64,000 nucleotides of DNA, from contig NZ_JABCQI010000007.1 in assembly GCF_015244745.1 (NCBI RefSeq), positions 62,001-126,000 on the forward strand. The letters are read 5' to 3'. The DNA is from Gluconobacter cadivus. GTDB lineage: Bacteria; Pseudomonadota; Alphaproteobacteria; Acetobacterales; Acetobacteraceae. The translations under genes were made by a program, and so were the position numbers. The notes beneath the pieces are model-generated. The model searched no databases and was not told where the DNA came from. It worked only from the letters and a program-made list of their open reading frames with translations. Below are positions 10,431 through 18,585 of this stretch, piece by piece. Position 1 is the stretch's first letter. Every line of letters begins with the position of its first letter.

Positions 10431-11461
10431 CACAGACCGGCACACGCTTTCCCGCCATGCTCGCCAATCTCAACACGCTGCTGTCGCGCTATGGCGAGAG
10501 CATGATGTGGCTCGCACGTTATATGGAGCGGATCGAAAATCTCGCCCGTATTCTGGAAGTAACGGAAGCCTTCGTCCGCAATCCCGATGGTAGTCCGGGA
10601 TGGGATTCCATTCTTCAGATCAATTCTGATGAAGAGCGCTACGCCGCCCTTTATGCGTTGCCCGCGACGGAAGAAAATATCCTCGCCTTCTACATCACGG
10701 AAAGCACGAACCCGACATCCATCCGCGCCATGGCGCATATGGTTCGGGAAAATGCCCGTTCGGCCCGTCCGCTGATCTCCACCGAAATGTGGATGCAGCT
10801 CAATATTTTCACCCAAAGCATGATGGAACTGTCCACGCCCGACATTCGCCGCAATGGTCTGTCCGGGCTGTGCAACCGTATCAAACAGGACTGCCAGACG
10901 CATTTCGGCGTTACCGAAGGCACTCTGTACCGCGATCAGGCGTGGCTGTTCTATCTGCTAGGGAAATATCTGGAGCGTTCCGACCAGATCACCCGTCTGA
11001 TCGATATCCGCTACCATACACTGCTTCCGGGTGGCGAAATCTCTGGGTCGCAGATGGACCTGACGCAATGGGGGTCCGTCCTGCGGTCGGCTGCGGCCTA
11101 CCATGCCTTTCGCCGACTTCAACCCGTGACGACCACACCGGCCAATGTCGTGGGATTTCTGCTTAAAAACGAAGGATTTCCGCGCTCCCTGATGCTCAAT
11201 CTGCGGCAGGTGGAGAACACGCTCAACGCCCTGTCCACACACTACAACCTCCGCCACCAGTGCGGGCCTTTACAGGAACGCATCATCAATCTGAGGGCCA
11301 CGCTCGAAGACCAGACGGCAGAGGACATCATTTCCCGCGGACTGCACGAATACATGACTTATATTCAGGACGAACTTGGAGCCTTGCAGGCGAAAGTTTC
11401 CGTCACGTTCTGGCCAATCGCTCCGGTCATGACGCGACAGACGGCTGTCAGTTCGCAGTAA
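10427..11461 (+). CDS. Alpha-E domain protein
   Basis: A 344-residue all-helical protein of the alpha-E (DUF403) family; the hallmark N-terminal stretch LLSRYGESMMWLARYMER and the following ENLAR are present. The family is always found with circularly permuted ATP-grasp proteins and probably serves as a partner or substrate-handling subunit. The start overlaps the ATP-grasp stop by 4 bp. Its 3' end overlaps the 3' end of the convergent DeoR gene by 14 bp (11448-11461), so the two transcripts are partly antisense. Molecular role unproven. Confidence 0.9.
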   Translation: MTQTGTRFPAMLANLNTLLSRYGESMMWLARYMERIENLARILEVTEAFVRNPDGSPGWDSILQINSDEERYAALYALPATEENILAFYITESTNPTSIRAMAHMVRENARSARPLISTEMWMQLNIFTQSMMELSTPDIRRNGLSGLCNRIKQDCQTHFGVTEGTLYRDQAWLFYLLGKYLERSDQITRLIDIRYHTLLPGGEISGSQMDLTQWGSVLRSAAAYHAFRRLQPVTTTPANVVGFLLKNEGFPRSLMLNLRQVENTLNALSTHYNLRHQCGPLQERIINLRATLEDQTAEDIISRGLHEYMTYIQDELGALQAKVSVTFWPIAPVMTRQTAVSSQ

Positions 11462-12269
11462 GTCCGGGAGCGGGGCGCGGGACATTGGCGATCCTCAGCG
11501 ATATGCCCGCGTCCAGAAGCTGCCCGGCGCAGGCAGGATCGATCCCGTCATCCGTAATCACGACGTCGAATTCGGACAGGAGCGCCAGCCGGTTCATGGC
11601 CACAGTATCGAATTTCCGGCTGTCTGCCAGAAGAACGCGGCAATCCGCCACGCCCATCAGGGCCCGCTTGGCCTGAATGATGGCCTCAACCTGATGATAG
11701 GCCGTCACACCGGATATTGCGGCCGCCGACACGAATGCCATGTTGATCCGCATGGACATCACAGCCTGCTCGCAGATCCTTCCCACGAAGGCATCGAACG
11801 TCGGGCTATAACGTCCTCCCAGACCGATCAGCCCGACCGTTTCGCAAGACCCCAGACGGCTGACGACGCCCAGACTGTTCGTCACGACCGTCAACTGGGC
11901 GATTTCGCACAGTCTGTCGGCCATCGCCCCTGCGGTTGTGGAATCATCCAGCGCCACGGTGTCGCCTTGGCTCACCATGGAGGCAGCCAAGGTCGCAATC
12001 GCCCGTTTTTCAGCAACGGCCTGCACCCTGCGATACATCACACTTGCCGATGCGCCGATGTTCGGAAGCGTCGTGATGTCCGTTCCGATCCGCCGTACCA
12101 ACCCCTGCGCACAGAGCACCAGAAGATCCCGGTTGATCGAAGCCCGACTAAGCGAGAAGCGTTTCAGCAGGTCAGCGACCGGCACCACGCCATGTTCGGT
12201 GACATAATCAAGGATCCCGCGTCGGCGGCCAGACAGTGCCTGCCCTTCCGTAAGCAGGGCATTCATCAT
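11448..12269 (-). CDS. DeoR/GlpR-family transcriptional regulator
   Basis: A 273-residue sugar-phosphate-responsive repressor type: N-terminal helix-turn-helix (RRRGILDYVTEHGVVPVADL, recognition helix near SLSRASINRDL), then the DeoRC effector domain with LDDSTTAGAMADRL and TNSLGV, the phosphate-binding style of the family. It is the second gene of a unit with the upstream TIM-family isomerase: start and stop overlap as ATGA at 12266-12269. This coupling suggests it controls its own operon in response to a triose or tetrose phosphate (inference). Confidence 0.88.
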   Translation of the reverse strand: MMNALLTEGQALSGRRRGILDYVTEHGVVPVADLLKRFSLSRASINRDLLVLCAQGLVRRIGTDITTLPNIGASASVMYRRVQAVAEKRAIATLAASMVSQGDTVALDDSTTAGAMADRLCEIAQLTVVTNSLGVVSRLGSCETVGLIGLGGRYSPTFDAFVGRICEQAVMSMRINMAFVSAAAISGVTAYHQVEAIIQAKRALMGVADCRVLLADSRKFDTVAMNRLALLSEFDVVITDDGIDPACAGQLLDAGISLRIANVPRPAPGLTAN

Positions 12270-13054
12270 GCAGGAACCTTCGGAGAGACCACATCACGCA
12301 CGCTCTCGACCAGATCCATGAAATCCGCTGGATCCCAGCCTGCCCGGCCGATCAGCACGCCATCCACGTCCGGCAGGGCCACATAGTCGCGGATATTGCC
12401 GCGCGAAACGCTACCGCCATAAAGCAGCGGAATCCGCACGGAACTGCCCTGCCCCGCGATCTCCTGCACGACACCACGCAGCGTCGTATGGATCTGGGAG
12501 ACGAAAGCCGGTTCAGCAGGACGGCCTGCCGATCCGATAGCCCAGACGGGCTCATAGACCACCAGAACCCGTTCAAGGTCTTCCTGTGAAACCCCATGCA
12601 GCGCAATTTTTGTCTGCCGCGCCAGTGTCTCCTGCGAAACACCGAACTCATATTCGTCGAGCGTATCACCAATGCAGATCAGAGGGCGCAGGCCATGCCG
12701 AAGCGCTGCACGGACCTTCAGGTTGACCGTCCAGTCCGTTTCCCCAAAATGCTGCCGACGCTCCGAATGCCCCAGCACGACAATGGACGCGCCGCATTCG
12801 GCGATCATGGGGGCGGAAATCTCACCCGTCCACGCCCCATTGTCCTCCCAGTACATATTCTGCGCGCCGACCATCAGGGGGCTGTCCTGAAGGACCGCTC
12901 CCACATCCCGCAGCGACGTGGCGGGTGGGGCCAGAAAACACCGGACGCCCTCCGGGGGACGAAAAAACGCCAGGGCGCGGGCATCCGCGATGGCTTCGGC
13001 CGACCCCTTGTTCATTTTCCAGTTCGTCCCGACCCAGATGCTTTTCTGATTCAC
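12266..13054 (-). CDS. tpiA: Triosephosphate isomerase family protein (possible tetrulose-phosphate isomerase)
   Basis: A 262-residue TIM barrel with every catalytic element: Lys in TNWKMNKG (near 13), His in GHSERRQHFGE (near 97), Glu in YEPVWAIG (near 169) and the phosphate loop YGGSVSRGN. The C-terminal phosphate loop reads GVLIGRAGWDP rather than the usual GALVGGASL of glycolytic TpiA, and the loop after YEPVWAIG is SAGRPAEPAF rather than the TGK type. The GR-x-x-W form is what I recall from TIM paralogs that isomerise erythrulose phosphates in erythritol pathways. Coupling to a DeoR regulator also fits a catabolic role. It could still be the only TIM of the organism; gap-pgk at 24-26 kb lacks a tpi gene. 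Confidence 0.85.
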   Translation of the reverse strand: MNQKSIWVGTNWKMNKGSAEAIADARALAFFRPPEGVRCFLAPPATSLRDVGAVLQDSPLMVGAQNMYWEDNGAWTGEISAPMIAECGASIVVLGHSERRQHFGETDWTVNLKVRAALRHGLRPLICIGDTLDEYEFGVSQETLARQTKIALHGVSQEDLERVLVVYEPVWAIGSAGRPAEPAFVSQIHTTLRGVVQEIAGQGSSVRIPLLYGGSVSRGNIRDYVALPDVDGVLIGRAGWDPADFMDLVESVRDVVSPKVPA

Positions 13055-13381
13055 GATACCTCTCCCGACAGCTTTCCGACTTGTTGGATCGTCACGACGA
13101 TTCTCCCGACCTTGGACCGGACAGCATTTTCTTTAGCGTTAAACAGTAACAGAGAAAATGTCATGCGTCTCATGAATAACGATACATCACGCAACTCAGC
13201 GACAGTCCCGAATTAAAGTGATCAGTACCTTTCCGACGTCTCTTATGTTGCCAACCGGCCCCTGCACGCCCATACAGACAACACGATATTGCAGGTCCTG
13301 GACAGGGCGATCCCCGCTGATTTTCGCTGGATTTCAGCCATTCGGCGTATGACGGCCTGCTTCTGGAGACGGAGCACGCAC
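13055..13381. promoter_or_regulatory. Divergent region between the TIM/DeoR unit and ybaK, with two inverted repeats
   Basis: The 327-bp gap holds no gene. A 6-2-6 perfect palindrome (13088-13101, ATCGTC...GACGAT) lies 34 bp before the isomerase start. A 7-bp inverted repeat CATTTTC...GAAAATG (13125-13131 and 13154-13160) lies further out. Both are reasonable candidates for the DeoR-family operator, whose sites are often paired TTTC/GAAA-type half sites. Confidence 0.35.
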
Positions 13382-13861
13382 ATGACCCGAGAAACAGCCG
13401 CAACCGCCTTTCTGACGGCCCGGAACATTCCTTTCAGCGTTCATGATTATGAGTATGCCCCCAATGGCGGTCTGATCGGGATGCAGGCGGCAGAAGCAAT
13501 CGGCGTGGCGCCGGAAGACGTGCTCAAAACGCTGGTTGTCGAAGTGGACAAGAAACAGGCCGTTTGTGTCGTCGCCCCCGCGCATCAGCGCATGAATCTG
13601 AAGAAGGTGGCAGCTTTGTTCGACGGGCGGAATGCCCGCATGATGAGCCCTGAAAAGGCGCATGATCTGACAGGCTTCGAGTCTGGCGGCACAAGCCCGT
13701 TCGGATCGAAAACCCCAATCCCGGTTGTCCTATCACAGGACGCGATGCCGCGCGCGCATGTTTATATCAATGCGGGTGGTCAGGGGCTGGTCGTGCGGAT
13801 AACACCCGCCGATGCTCAGCGGGCCACGGATGCCAAAGTCGCCGATATCGCGACGGACTGA
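13382..13861 (+). CDS. ybaK: Cys-tRNA(Pro)/Cys-tRNA(Cys) deacylase, YbaK/EbsC family
   Basis: A 159-residue aminoacyl-tRNA editing-domain protein that hydrolyses mischarged Cys-tRNA(Pro) in trans. Family features visible are the N-terminal LTARNIPFSVHDYEY, the conserved Lys in EDVLKTLVVEV, the GGTSPFG glycine-rich stretch (near 100-106) and the C-terminal INAGGQGLVVRITPAD. The start is the ATG at 13382 with a GGAG site; the frame stays open upstream but adds residues unlike the family. Separated by only 5 bp from the following DUF2075 gene, so probably cotranscribed with it. Confidence 0.9.
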   Translation: MTRETAATAFLTARNIPFSVHDYEYAPNGGLIGMQAAEAIGVAPEDVLKTLVVEVDKKQAVCVVAPAHQRMNLKKVAALFDGRNARMMSPEKAHDLTGFESGGTSPFGSKTPIPVVLSQDAMPRAHVYINAGGQGLVVRITPADAQRATDAKVADIATD

Positions 13862-13866
13862 ATGTC

Positions 13867-15066
13867 GTGAGCGTTTCCGGGAATGCCGCCACAGGCAAGC
13901 TCTCCCCAAAGCGCGCACTGTCCGGGCCGCAGATGGATCTGTTACAGCGCGTGCTTTCATTCTGCGAATGCCACCGACAGGACGACAGCGCCCTTTTCAT
14001 TATTGAAGGCGCGGCGGGCACAGGAAAAAGCGTCGTCCTGAACGCAATCTTCAACACACTCCAGACCCGGGCGCGGAATGGTTCACCCGCCGACCCACTG
14101 AAAGGTCTGCGAAACATGCTGATCGTCAACCATCCGGAGATGCTCAAGCTCTATCGCAATATCGCGACCACCATGCCCAATCTGCGTAAGAGCGACTACG
14201 AACGCCCCACGACCTTCATCAATAAATCCGCAAAGACCGGACAACGCGCGGATATCGTGCTGGTGGACGAGGCGCATCTGCTGCTGACCCGTCCAGACCG
14301 GTACAATCATTTCTCCCAGCAGAACCATCTGGAAGAAATCCTCCGCTGGGCGCGGATCGTAGTGATCGTGTTTGATCCGTTGCAGGTTCTGAAGTTCAAG
14401 AGCCACTGGTCCAGTGATCTTCTCGAGAGCTTCCGCAAAGATCGCCCTTCAGAGACTTTCCATCTCAAAACCCAGTTCCGTGTCGCGGCCAGTACCGCCA
14501 CATGTTCGTGGATCGACGCTTTGGGGCAGGGCAAGATCCTACCCCTGCCCAAAGATCCGCGCTTCGATCTGCGGGTCTATGACGACTGCGCAAAGCTCTA
14601 TGCCGACCTGCGTGTTTGCAACGCGAAATACGGCCTTTGCCGTCTGCTTTCGACCTATGATTATCCCTATACGCTCAATGGTGAAGACCATTTCATCACC
14701 GAGGGCGACTTCCATTTACGATGGGACCGTTCCCTGCCAAGCGAAAAACTCCCCTGGGCCGAACGCCCGGATACGATCGACGAGGTCGGGTCAGTCTATA
14801 CGATTCAGGGGTTCGACCTGAATTATGCGGGGGTCATTCTCGGGCCGTCCCTGTTTTACGATGCAGAACATGACCGGATCGGCGTCAGGCCGGAAAGATA
14901 TGAAGACAGCGCAGCCTTTCAGGGGCGGGATGGAATCGCCGCGCCCGACGAGGCAAAAAAGCGCGTTATTCTTAATGCCCTGAACGTCATCCTTACGCGC
15001 GGGATTCATGGGCTGTTCCTGTATGCCCACGACCCTGCCCTGCGCGCGCGCCTGCTGGAACGCTGA
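13867..15066 (+). CDS. DUF2075 superfamily 1-like ATPase/helicase
   Basis: A 399-residue P-loop protein: Walker A GAAGTGKS (near 47-54), Walker B DIVLVDEAHLLL (near 128-139), then FHLKTQFR (motif resembling the NYR box of superfamily 1 helicases, near 198) and YTIQGFDLNYAGVI (near 315), which is diagnostic of DUF2075. Members are predicted nucleic-acid-dependent ATPases, sometimes linked to phage defence or RNA handling; no function is established. The start is a GTG, 5 bp after the ybaK stop. It lacks extra nuclease or methylase domains at its ends. Confidence 0.82.
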   Translation: MSVSGNAATGKLSPKRALSGPQMDLLQRVLSFCECHRQDDSALFIIEGAAGTGKSVVLNAIFNTLQTRARNGSPADPLKGLRNMLIVNHPEMLKLYRNIATTMPNLRKSDYERPTTFINKSAKTGQRADIVLVDEAHLLLTRPDRYNHFSQQNHLEEILRWARIVVIVFDPLQVLKFKSHWSSDLLESFRKDRPSETFHLKTQFRVAASTATCSWIDALGQGKILPLPKDPRFDLRVYDDCAKLYADLRVCNAKYGLCRLLSTYDYPYTLNGEDHFITEGDFHLRWDRSLPSEKLPWAERPDTIDEVGSVYTIQGFDLNYAGVILGPSLFYDAEHDRIGVRPERYEDSAAFQGRDGIAAPDEAKKRVILNALNVILTRGIHGLFLYAHDPALRARLLER

Positions 15067-15142
15067 TCTTCTGCACTCACGTGGGCGTGGGTTGTCATGC
15101 CTGAGCCATTCTGTTCCTTTATCGGTAAAGGAGATCTCAGCT

Positions 15143-16267
15143 ATGGCTCGTCAGACATTTCTAACCTTCGCTTTCAGCGTCGGTATTGCAGCACTTACTA
15201 CTGCCTCCCCCCTTCTCGCCGCCGAAACCGTCGACAAAGGCACACTTCCGTCCGGCAATGTGCAGATCATCGGACGCTTTTCCAACGCTCAACCTTCCGG
15301 CATTGCCGTTCTGCCCGATGGACGCATGGTGCTCGGCTTCCCCCGGAGCGCCCACGACCATTCCGGCCCGAAACTGGGACTGTATGCGAAAGGTAAGCTG
15401 ACCCCCTTCCCCGATGCCGCCTCACAGGAACAGTTCGTCTCGCCGCTAGGTATGACCGTTGATGCCAACGGGCAGCTCTGGGTTCTGGATGAAGGCATGG
15501 TCGCTGGCACAGGAACGGTAGCAGGCGCGCAAAAGCTCTTCCGGATTGACCCCGCGAACGGAAAAATCGCGCAGGTCATTCCCCTCAGCGCCCCAGCCCT
15601 TCTGCCGGACAGCCACGTCAATGACGTCCGCATCGACCTGACTCATGGCAAGGCGGGAACCGCTTTCATTACCGACACGTCCGTCGATGTGCATCCCGCA
15701 CTGATCGTCGTTGATCTGGCCACGGGACATCAGCGTCGCATTCTGGCGGACACGGTCTCCGTCATGCCGGTTCAGGGCTTTGTTGCCGTAATGGACGGTG
15801 TGGCAGGACGCTACGATCCGGCGCATGCCACGATCCCTCAGGGTGGCGTAAACGGGATTGCTCTCAGCCCAGACCAACAGACGCTCTACTGGCAGCCGCA
15901 GAGCAGCCGCCGCCTCTATTCTGCGCCAACCGCTGTTCTGTCTGATCCGAACACCAGCGAAGCCAATCTGGAAAAGGCTGTGAAGGATGAAGGCGAAACC
16001 GGAGTGGGCGATGGTATGGCAACTGGCCCGGACGGTTCGCTCTACATCACGGATGATGAGCGCCATGCCATCCTGCGACACCGGCCGGATGGTCAGGTTT
16101 CCGTGGTGGCACATGACCCGCGCCTGACCGAACCCGATGGTCTGACTTACGCCAATGGCGCTCTGTACGGCACGGTCGGACAATGGGCACGCCTGCCGGT
16201 TTTTCATAACGGCAAAGACCTCGAAGTCATGCCGTATATTGTCGTGAAAATCGCACCGCTGGACTGA
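15143..16267 (+). CDS. Secreted SMP-30/gluconolactonase-like or Yellow/royal-jelly-type beta-propeller protein
   Basis: A 374-residue exported protein with a Sec signal peptide (about residues 1-27, ending SPLLAAE). The rest is a six-bladed-propeller pattern: PSGIAVLPDGRMVLGFPR, SPLGMTVDANGQLWVLDEG, HVNDVRIDL, GVNGIALSPDQQTLYW, DGMATGPDGSLYITDDE and EPDGLTYANGALY. The blade sequence with NDVRID and the overall order match the major royal jelly / Yellow family better than true gluconolactonases, though the two are related. It has a strong AAAGGAGA ribosome site before ATG 15143. A periplasmic sugar-lactone or quinone-related role is possible but unproven. Confidence 0.82.
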   Translation: MARQTFLTFAFSVGIAALTTASPLLAAETVDKGTLPSGNVQIIGRFSNAQPSGIAVLPDGRMVLGFPRSAHDHSGPKLGLYAKGKLTPFPDAASQEQFVSPLGMTVDANGQLWVLDEGMVAGTGTVAGAQKLFRIDPANGKIAQVIPLSAPALLPDSHVNDVRIDLTHGKAGTAFITDTSVDVHPALIVVDLATGHQRRILADTVSVMPVQGFVAVMDGVAGRYDPAHATIPQGGVNGIALSPDQQTLYWQPQSSRRLYSAPTAVLSDPNTSEANLEKAVKDEGETGVGDGMATGPDGSLYITDDERHAILRHRPDGQVSVVAHDPRLTEPDGLTYANGALYGTVGQWARLPVFHNGKDLEVMPYIVVKIAPLD

Positions 16268-16276
16268 AGACAGTAC

Positions 16277-16306
16277 CGCCGGAGATCACTCGTAAACTCT
16301 CCGGCG
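16277..16306 (+). terminator. Terminator after the beta-propeller gene
   Basis: A perfect 9-bp stem (16277-16285 with 16298-16306, CGCCGGAGA/TCTCCGGCG) with a 12-nt loop, followed by CATTTT. It sits 9 bp after the stop codon. It also marks the last normal-GC sequence before the AT-rich tract. Confidence 0.65.
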
Positions 16307-16472
16307 CATTTTCTGATCATATTAATACGGGAATCCCGGGACAGACACTTCTCGCTCCGGCATTTACCGTTTTCTGTGTTGAAACTATCTCGAAAACCTG
16401 GATAATATACTCTATCTTTTTTATGATATGCGATACATCTATAATAATAGAAATTATAGTAAATATTTATTA

Positions 16473-17702
16473 TTACCTTCTGAAAAATCGCGTTATTTTA
16501 TTTAAAACAAAGGCGAATTTATTTTTTTTCTTTTTTTTATTTATATCTATTGCAGAATAAATTTCAATTTTATCATCAAACTTGAAATTATTAAAATATA
16601 TTTCAAAAAAATCTCTTGAAAAAGGAATTTTTCGATAAAATTTATCAATTTTATTTGTCTCTATACTAATTTTATTATAATCCATTTCAATAAGACTGGA
16701 ATTATAGAAGCAAAAACATGTTTTTTTTTGGCTATCTACGATAATAGGAGAAAATCTATTATCTTCGAATGGAAACTCTGACCAAAAGGAGCCCGCTATC
16801 GACGAATAAAAACTCATTATATAACCGTGTTTGTTAATAATAATAAATAACTCCGAGCTTTCTTCATTTGGAAGATAATCATAAACGAAATAGTAGTATC
16901 CTCCATATTGATCTGGGTTATTAAAATATATTTGATTTTTAATGCAAATCTTTTCCTCTCGGGAAAGAGGAAATTCGAGATAAGAATTAAGAATATGTTC
17001 TAATATGTTTTTAGTCGGCAATGAATAGGATTCATTTAATTGATTTCTAATCACAGAACTAAGAATTTTTCTTTTTTCAAGGCAATATAATGATAAGTGC
17101 CCCAAACCCGGAAGAACAACAACATTAATTTTATTAAGAAATTTGTTAATTAAGTAAAATGTCTTATTATCATCTTTTATTGATAAATCAAGTATAACTA
17201 TAAATTTATCCTGATCTTTTGGTGAAAGGGATGATACCTTAATATTATTAAGGCAGTAATTTTCTATGTAGCTTTTATTTATTTTGTCAAATAAAATAAA
17301 CTCTTCACTATCATTTAAATTCATTTCCTTTTCTGAAAGAGATAAATATGGACTACAAACAATGCATAAATCTACCTTTATGTAGCTAGATATATAAAAT
17401 GCAAAAAATCCTCCCATAGAATGGCTTATTATTACTACTTTAGAAAAATCTTTTAGAAAATTTCTTAGAAAATCAAGAGAATTTTCAGTAGAATCATTTA
17501 TGAAGAAATCTCTTTTTTTATTTGTTATTCCTAAAACGTTAAAATCTAAAAAACTATCTTCTAGCAAGATATATTTTTCTGATTCATCTTCATGCCCAAT
17601 ACCACTTATAGTTACAATAATGGTGTTTTTTATATTTTTTTTTGTTGGAACTTCCTGCGCCTTTGAGAAATTCATCGAAATAAATTCATTACAGAAGACC
17701 AT
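16473..17702 (-). CDS. AT-rich orphan gene: alpha/beta hydrolase-like protein with unknown C-terminal domain
   Basis: A 409-residue protein rich in Lys, Asn, Ile and Phe. Residues 25-205 look like an alpha/beta hydrolase: strand TIIVTISGIGHED, nucleophile elbow SHSMGG with Ser95, and a late His in LPGLGHLSLY (His202); an acid could be Asp172 or Asp178. No signal peptide. Residues 210-409 are not recognised and end in a poly-Lys and Arg-rich tail encoded by homopolymer runs. The base composition is drastically more AT-rich than all flanking genes, indicating recent acquisition. The open frame starts at a TTG (17714), but ATG 17702 has a GGAG site at proper distance. No close functional guess is justified beyond hydrolase-like; acylated-sugar or polysaccharide esterase is one possibility. 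Confidence 0.7.
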   Translation of the reverse strand: MVFCNEFISMNFSKAQEVPTKKNIKNTIIVTISGIGHEDESEKYILLEDSFLDFNVLGITNKKRDFFINDSTENSLDFLRNFLKDFSKVVIISHSMGGFFAFYISSYIKVDLCIVCSPYLSLSEKEMNLNDSEEFILFDKINKSYIENYCLNNIKVSSLSPKDQDKFIVILDLSIKDDNKTFYLINKFLNKINVVVLPGLGHLSLYCLEKRKILSSVIRNQLNESYSLPTKNILEHILNSYLEFPLSREEKICIKNQIYFNNPDQYGGYYYFVYDYLPNEESSELFIIINKHGYIMSFYSSIAGSFWSEFPFEDNRFSPIIVDSQKKTCFCFYNSSLIEMDYNKISIETNKIDKFYRKIPFSRDFFEIYFNNFKFDDKIEIYSAIDINKKKKKNKFAFVLNKITRFFRR

Positions 17703-18431
17703 AGCATTCTCCAAAAAATATAATTACTTATATTTTTTTATTTTGTTTTTTTTGTATAATACTATACCGTTGTGAACGACGCTGAGGGATTTGAGTTCCT
17801 CAAAAATTAATCTCACAATCGATTTCGTAAATTCCAAATTAAAAAAATACTACTATGAAAATATAGAATAAATATTAGTATTATATTATATATTAATCGC
17901 TATAACGTCGAATATAATGAAAATGTTTACCTGAATATCATAAATATATGCTATATAATTTCTACAATTTCTGCGCCTGTTCTAGCTGGATCTACCTTAT
18001 ATACAATGCGGATTCTTGGGGAAATCTTCCTATTCTAGGTATAGTATATGATTCCTTTGCCTCCGGTTCGGATTGAAAAAATAGTGATCTGAAGCAGTCC
18101 AGCCCAGTCAGACCCGGCGCTGACGCTAAAACGATCCGTCCGTTTGATGAAAGTCCAGGAGCAATATCCTTGCTACTGGTTCATACGCTGAGCGAAATAC
18201 CTCTCGAAACCAAGATACTATGCTCCCAAGCAACGGTTTGTCGCCTCTTGCAACTCCCGCTCGACATTTCTGGGAAGAGGAAATCTTTGCCGCTCAAATC
18301 ACTTCTCTTGTGCGCGCCACACGATGCACATCGTTATGATGGGAGAACCGCTGACAAGAGAACAACGAACTGGCAGCTGGCTGCTACCGGCACGAAGTTA
18401 TGATTATTTGATTTATTAGATTTTGGTGACC
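17703..18431. other. AT-rich non-coding tract, then a short normal-GC remnant next to tRNA-Tyr
   Basis: From 17703 to about 18050 the DNA is extremely AT-rich with no plausible gene. From about 18090 to 18410 composition returns to roughly genome-like, and a 77-codon open frame (18170-18403, + strand) exists, but its translation resembles nothing I know. This could be a decayed integrase or transposase remnant. I looked for a copy of the tRNA 3' end on the far side of the tract as an attachment repeat and did not see one. Confidence 0.5.
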
Positions 18432-18517
18432 TGGTGGAGAGAGTTGGATTCGAACCAACGTAGGCGTACGCCAGCGGATTTACAGTCCGCCCCCTTTAGC
18501 CACTCGGGCACCTCTCC
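18432..18517 (-). tRNA. tRNA-Tyr (anticodon GTA)
   Basis: Reads on the minus strand from GGAGAGG (acceptor 5' strand) to CTCTCC, discriminator A and an encoded CCA. The anticodon stem-loop reads GGACTGTAAATCC with GTA as anticodon; the T loop GTTCGAATCC is canonical, and a long variable arm typical of bacterial tRNA-Tyr lies between them. The 3' end points toward the AT-rich tract, the usual orientation for island integration at a tRNA. Confidence 0.95.
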
Positions 18518-18585
18518 GGGTCGGCGGTTGAGATATGGCGGATTGGCGGCTATGTCAATCGCCTGTTGTCGATTATATGATTTTT

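Noticed and set aside
16268-16472. Left attachment repeat matching the tRNA-Tyr 3' end
   Set aside because: Scanned by eye for GGAGAGAGTTGGATTCG-like sequence; none found.
18170-18403. 77-codon frame next to tRNA-Tyr as a possible integrase remnant
   Set aside because: Translation shows no integrase or transposase motif such as the R-H-R-Y residues; cannot be supported.
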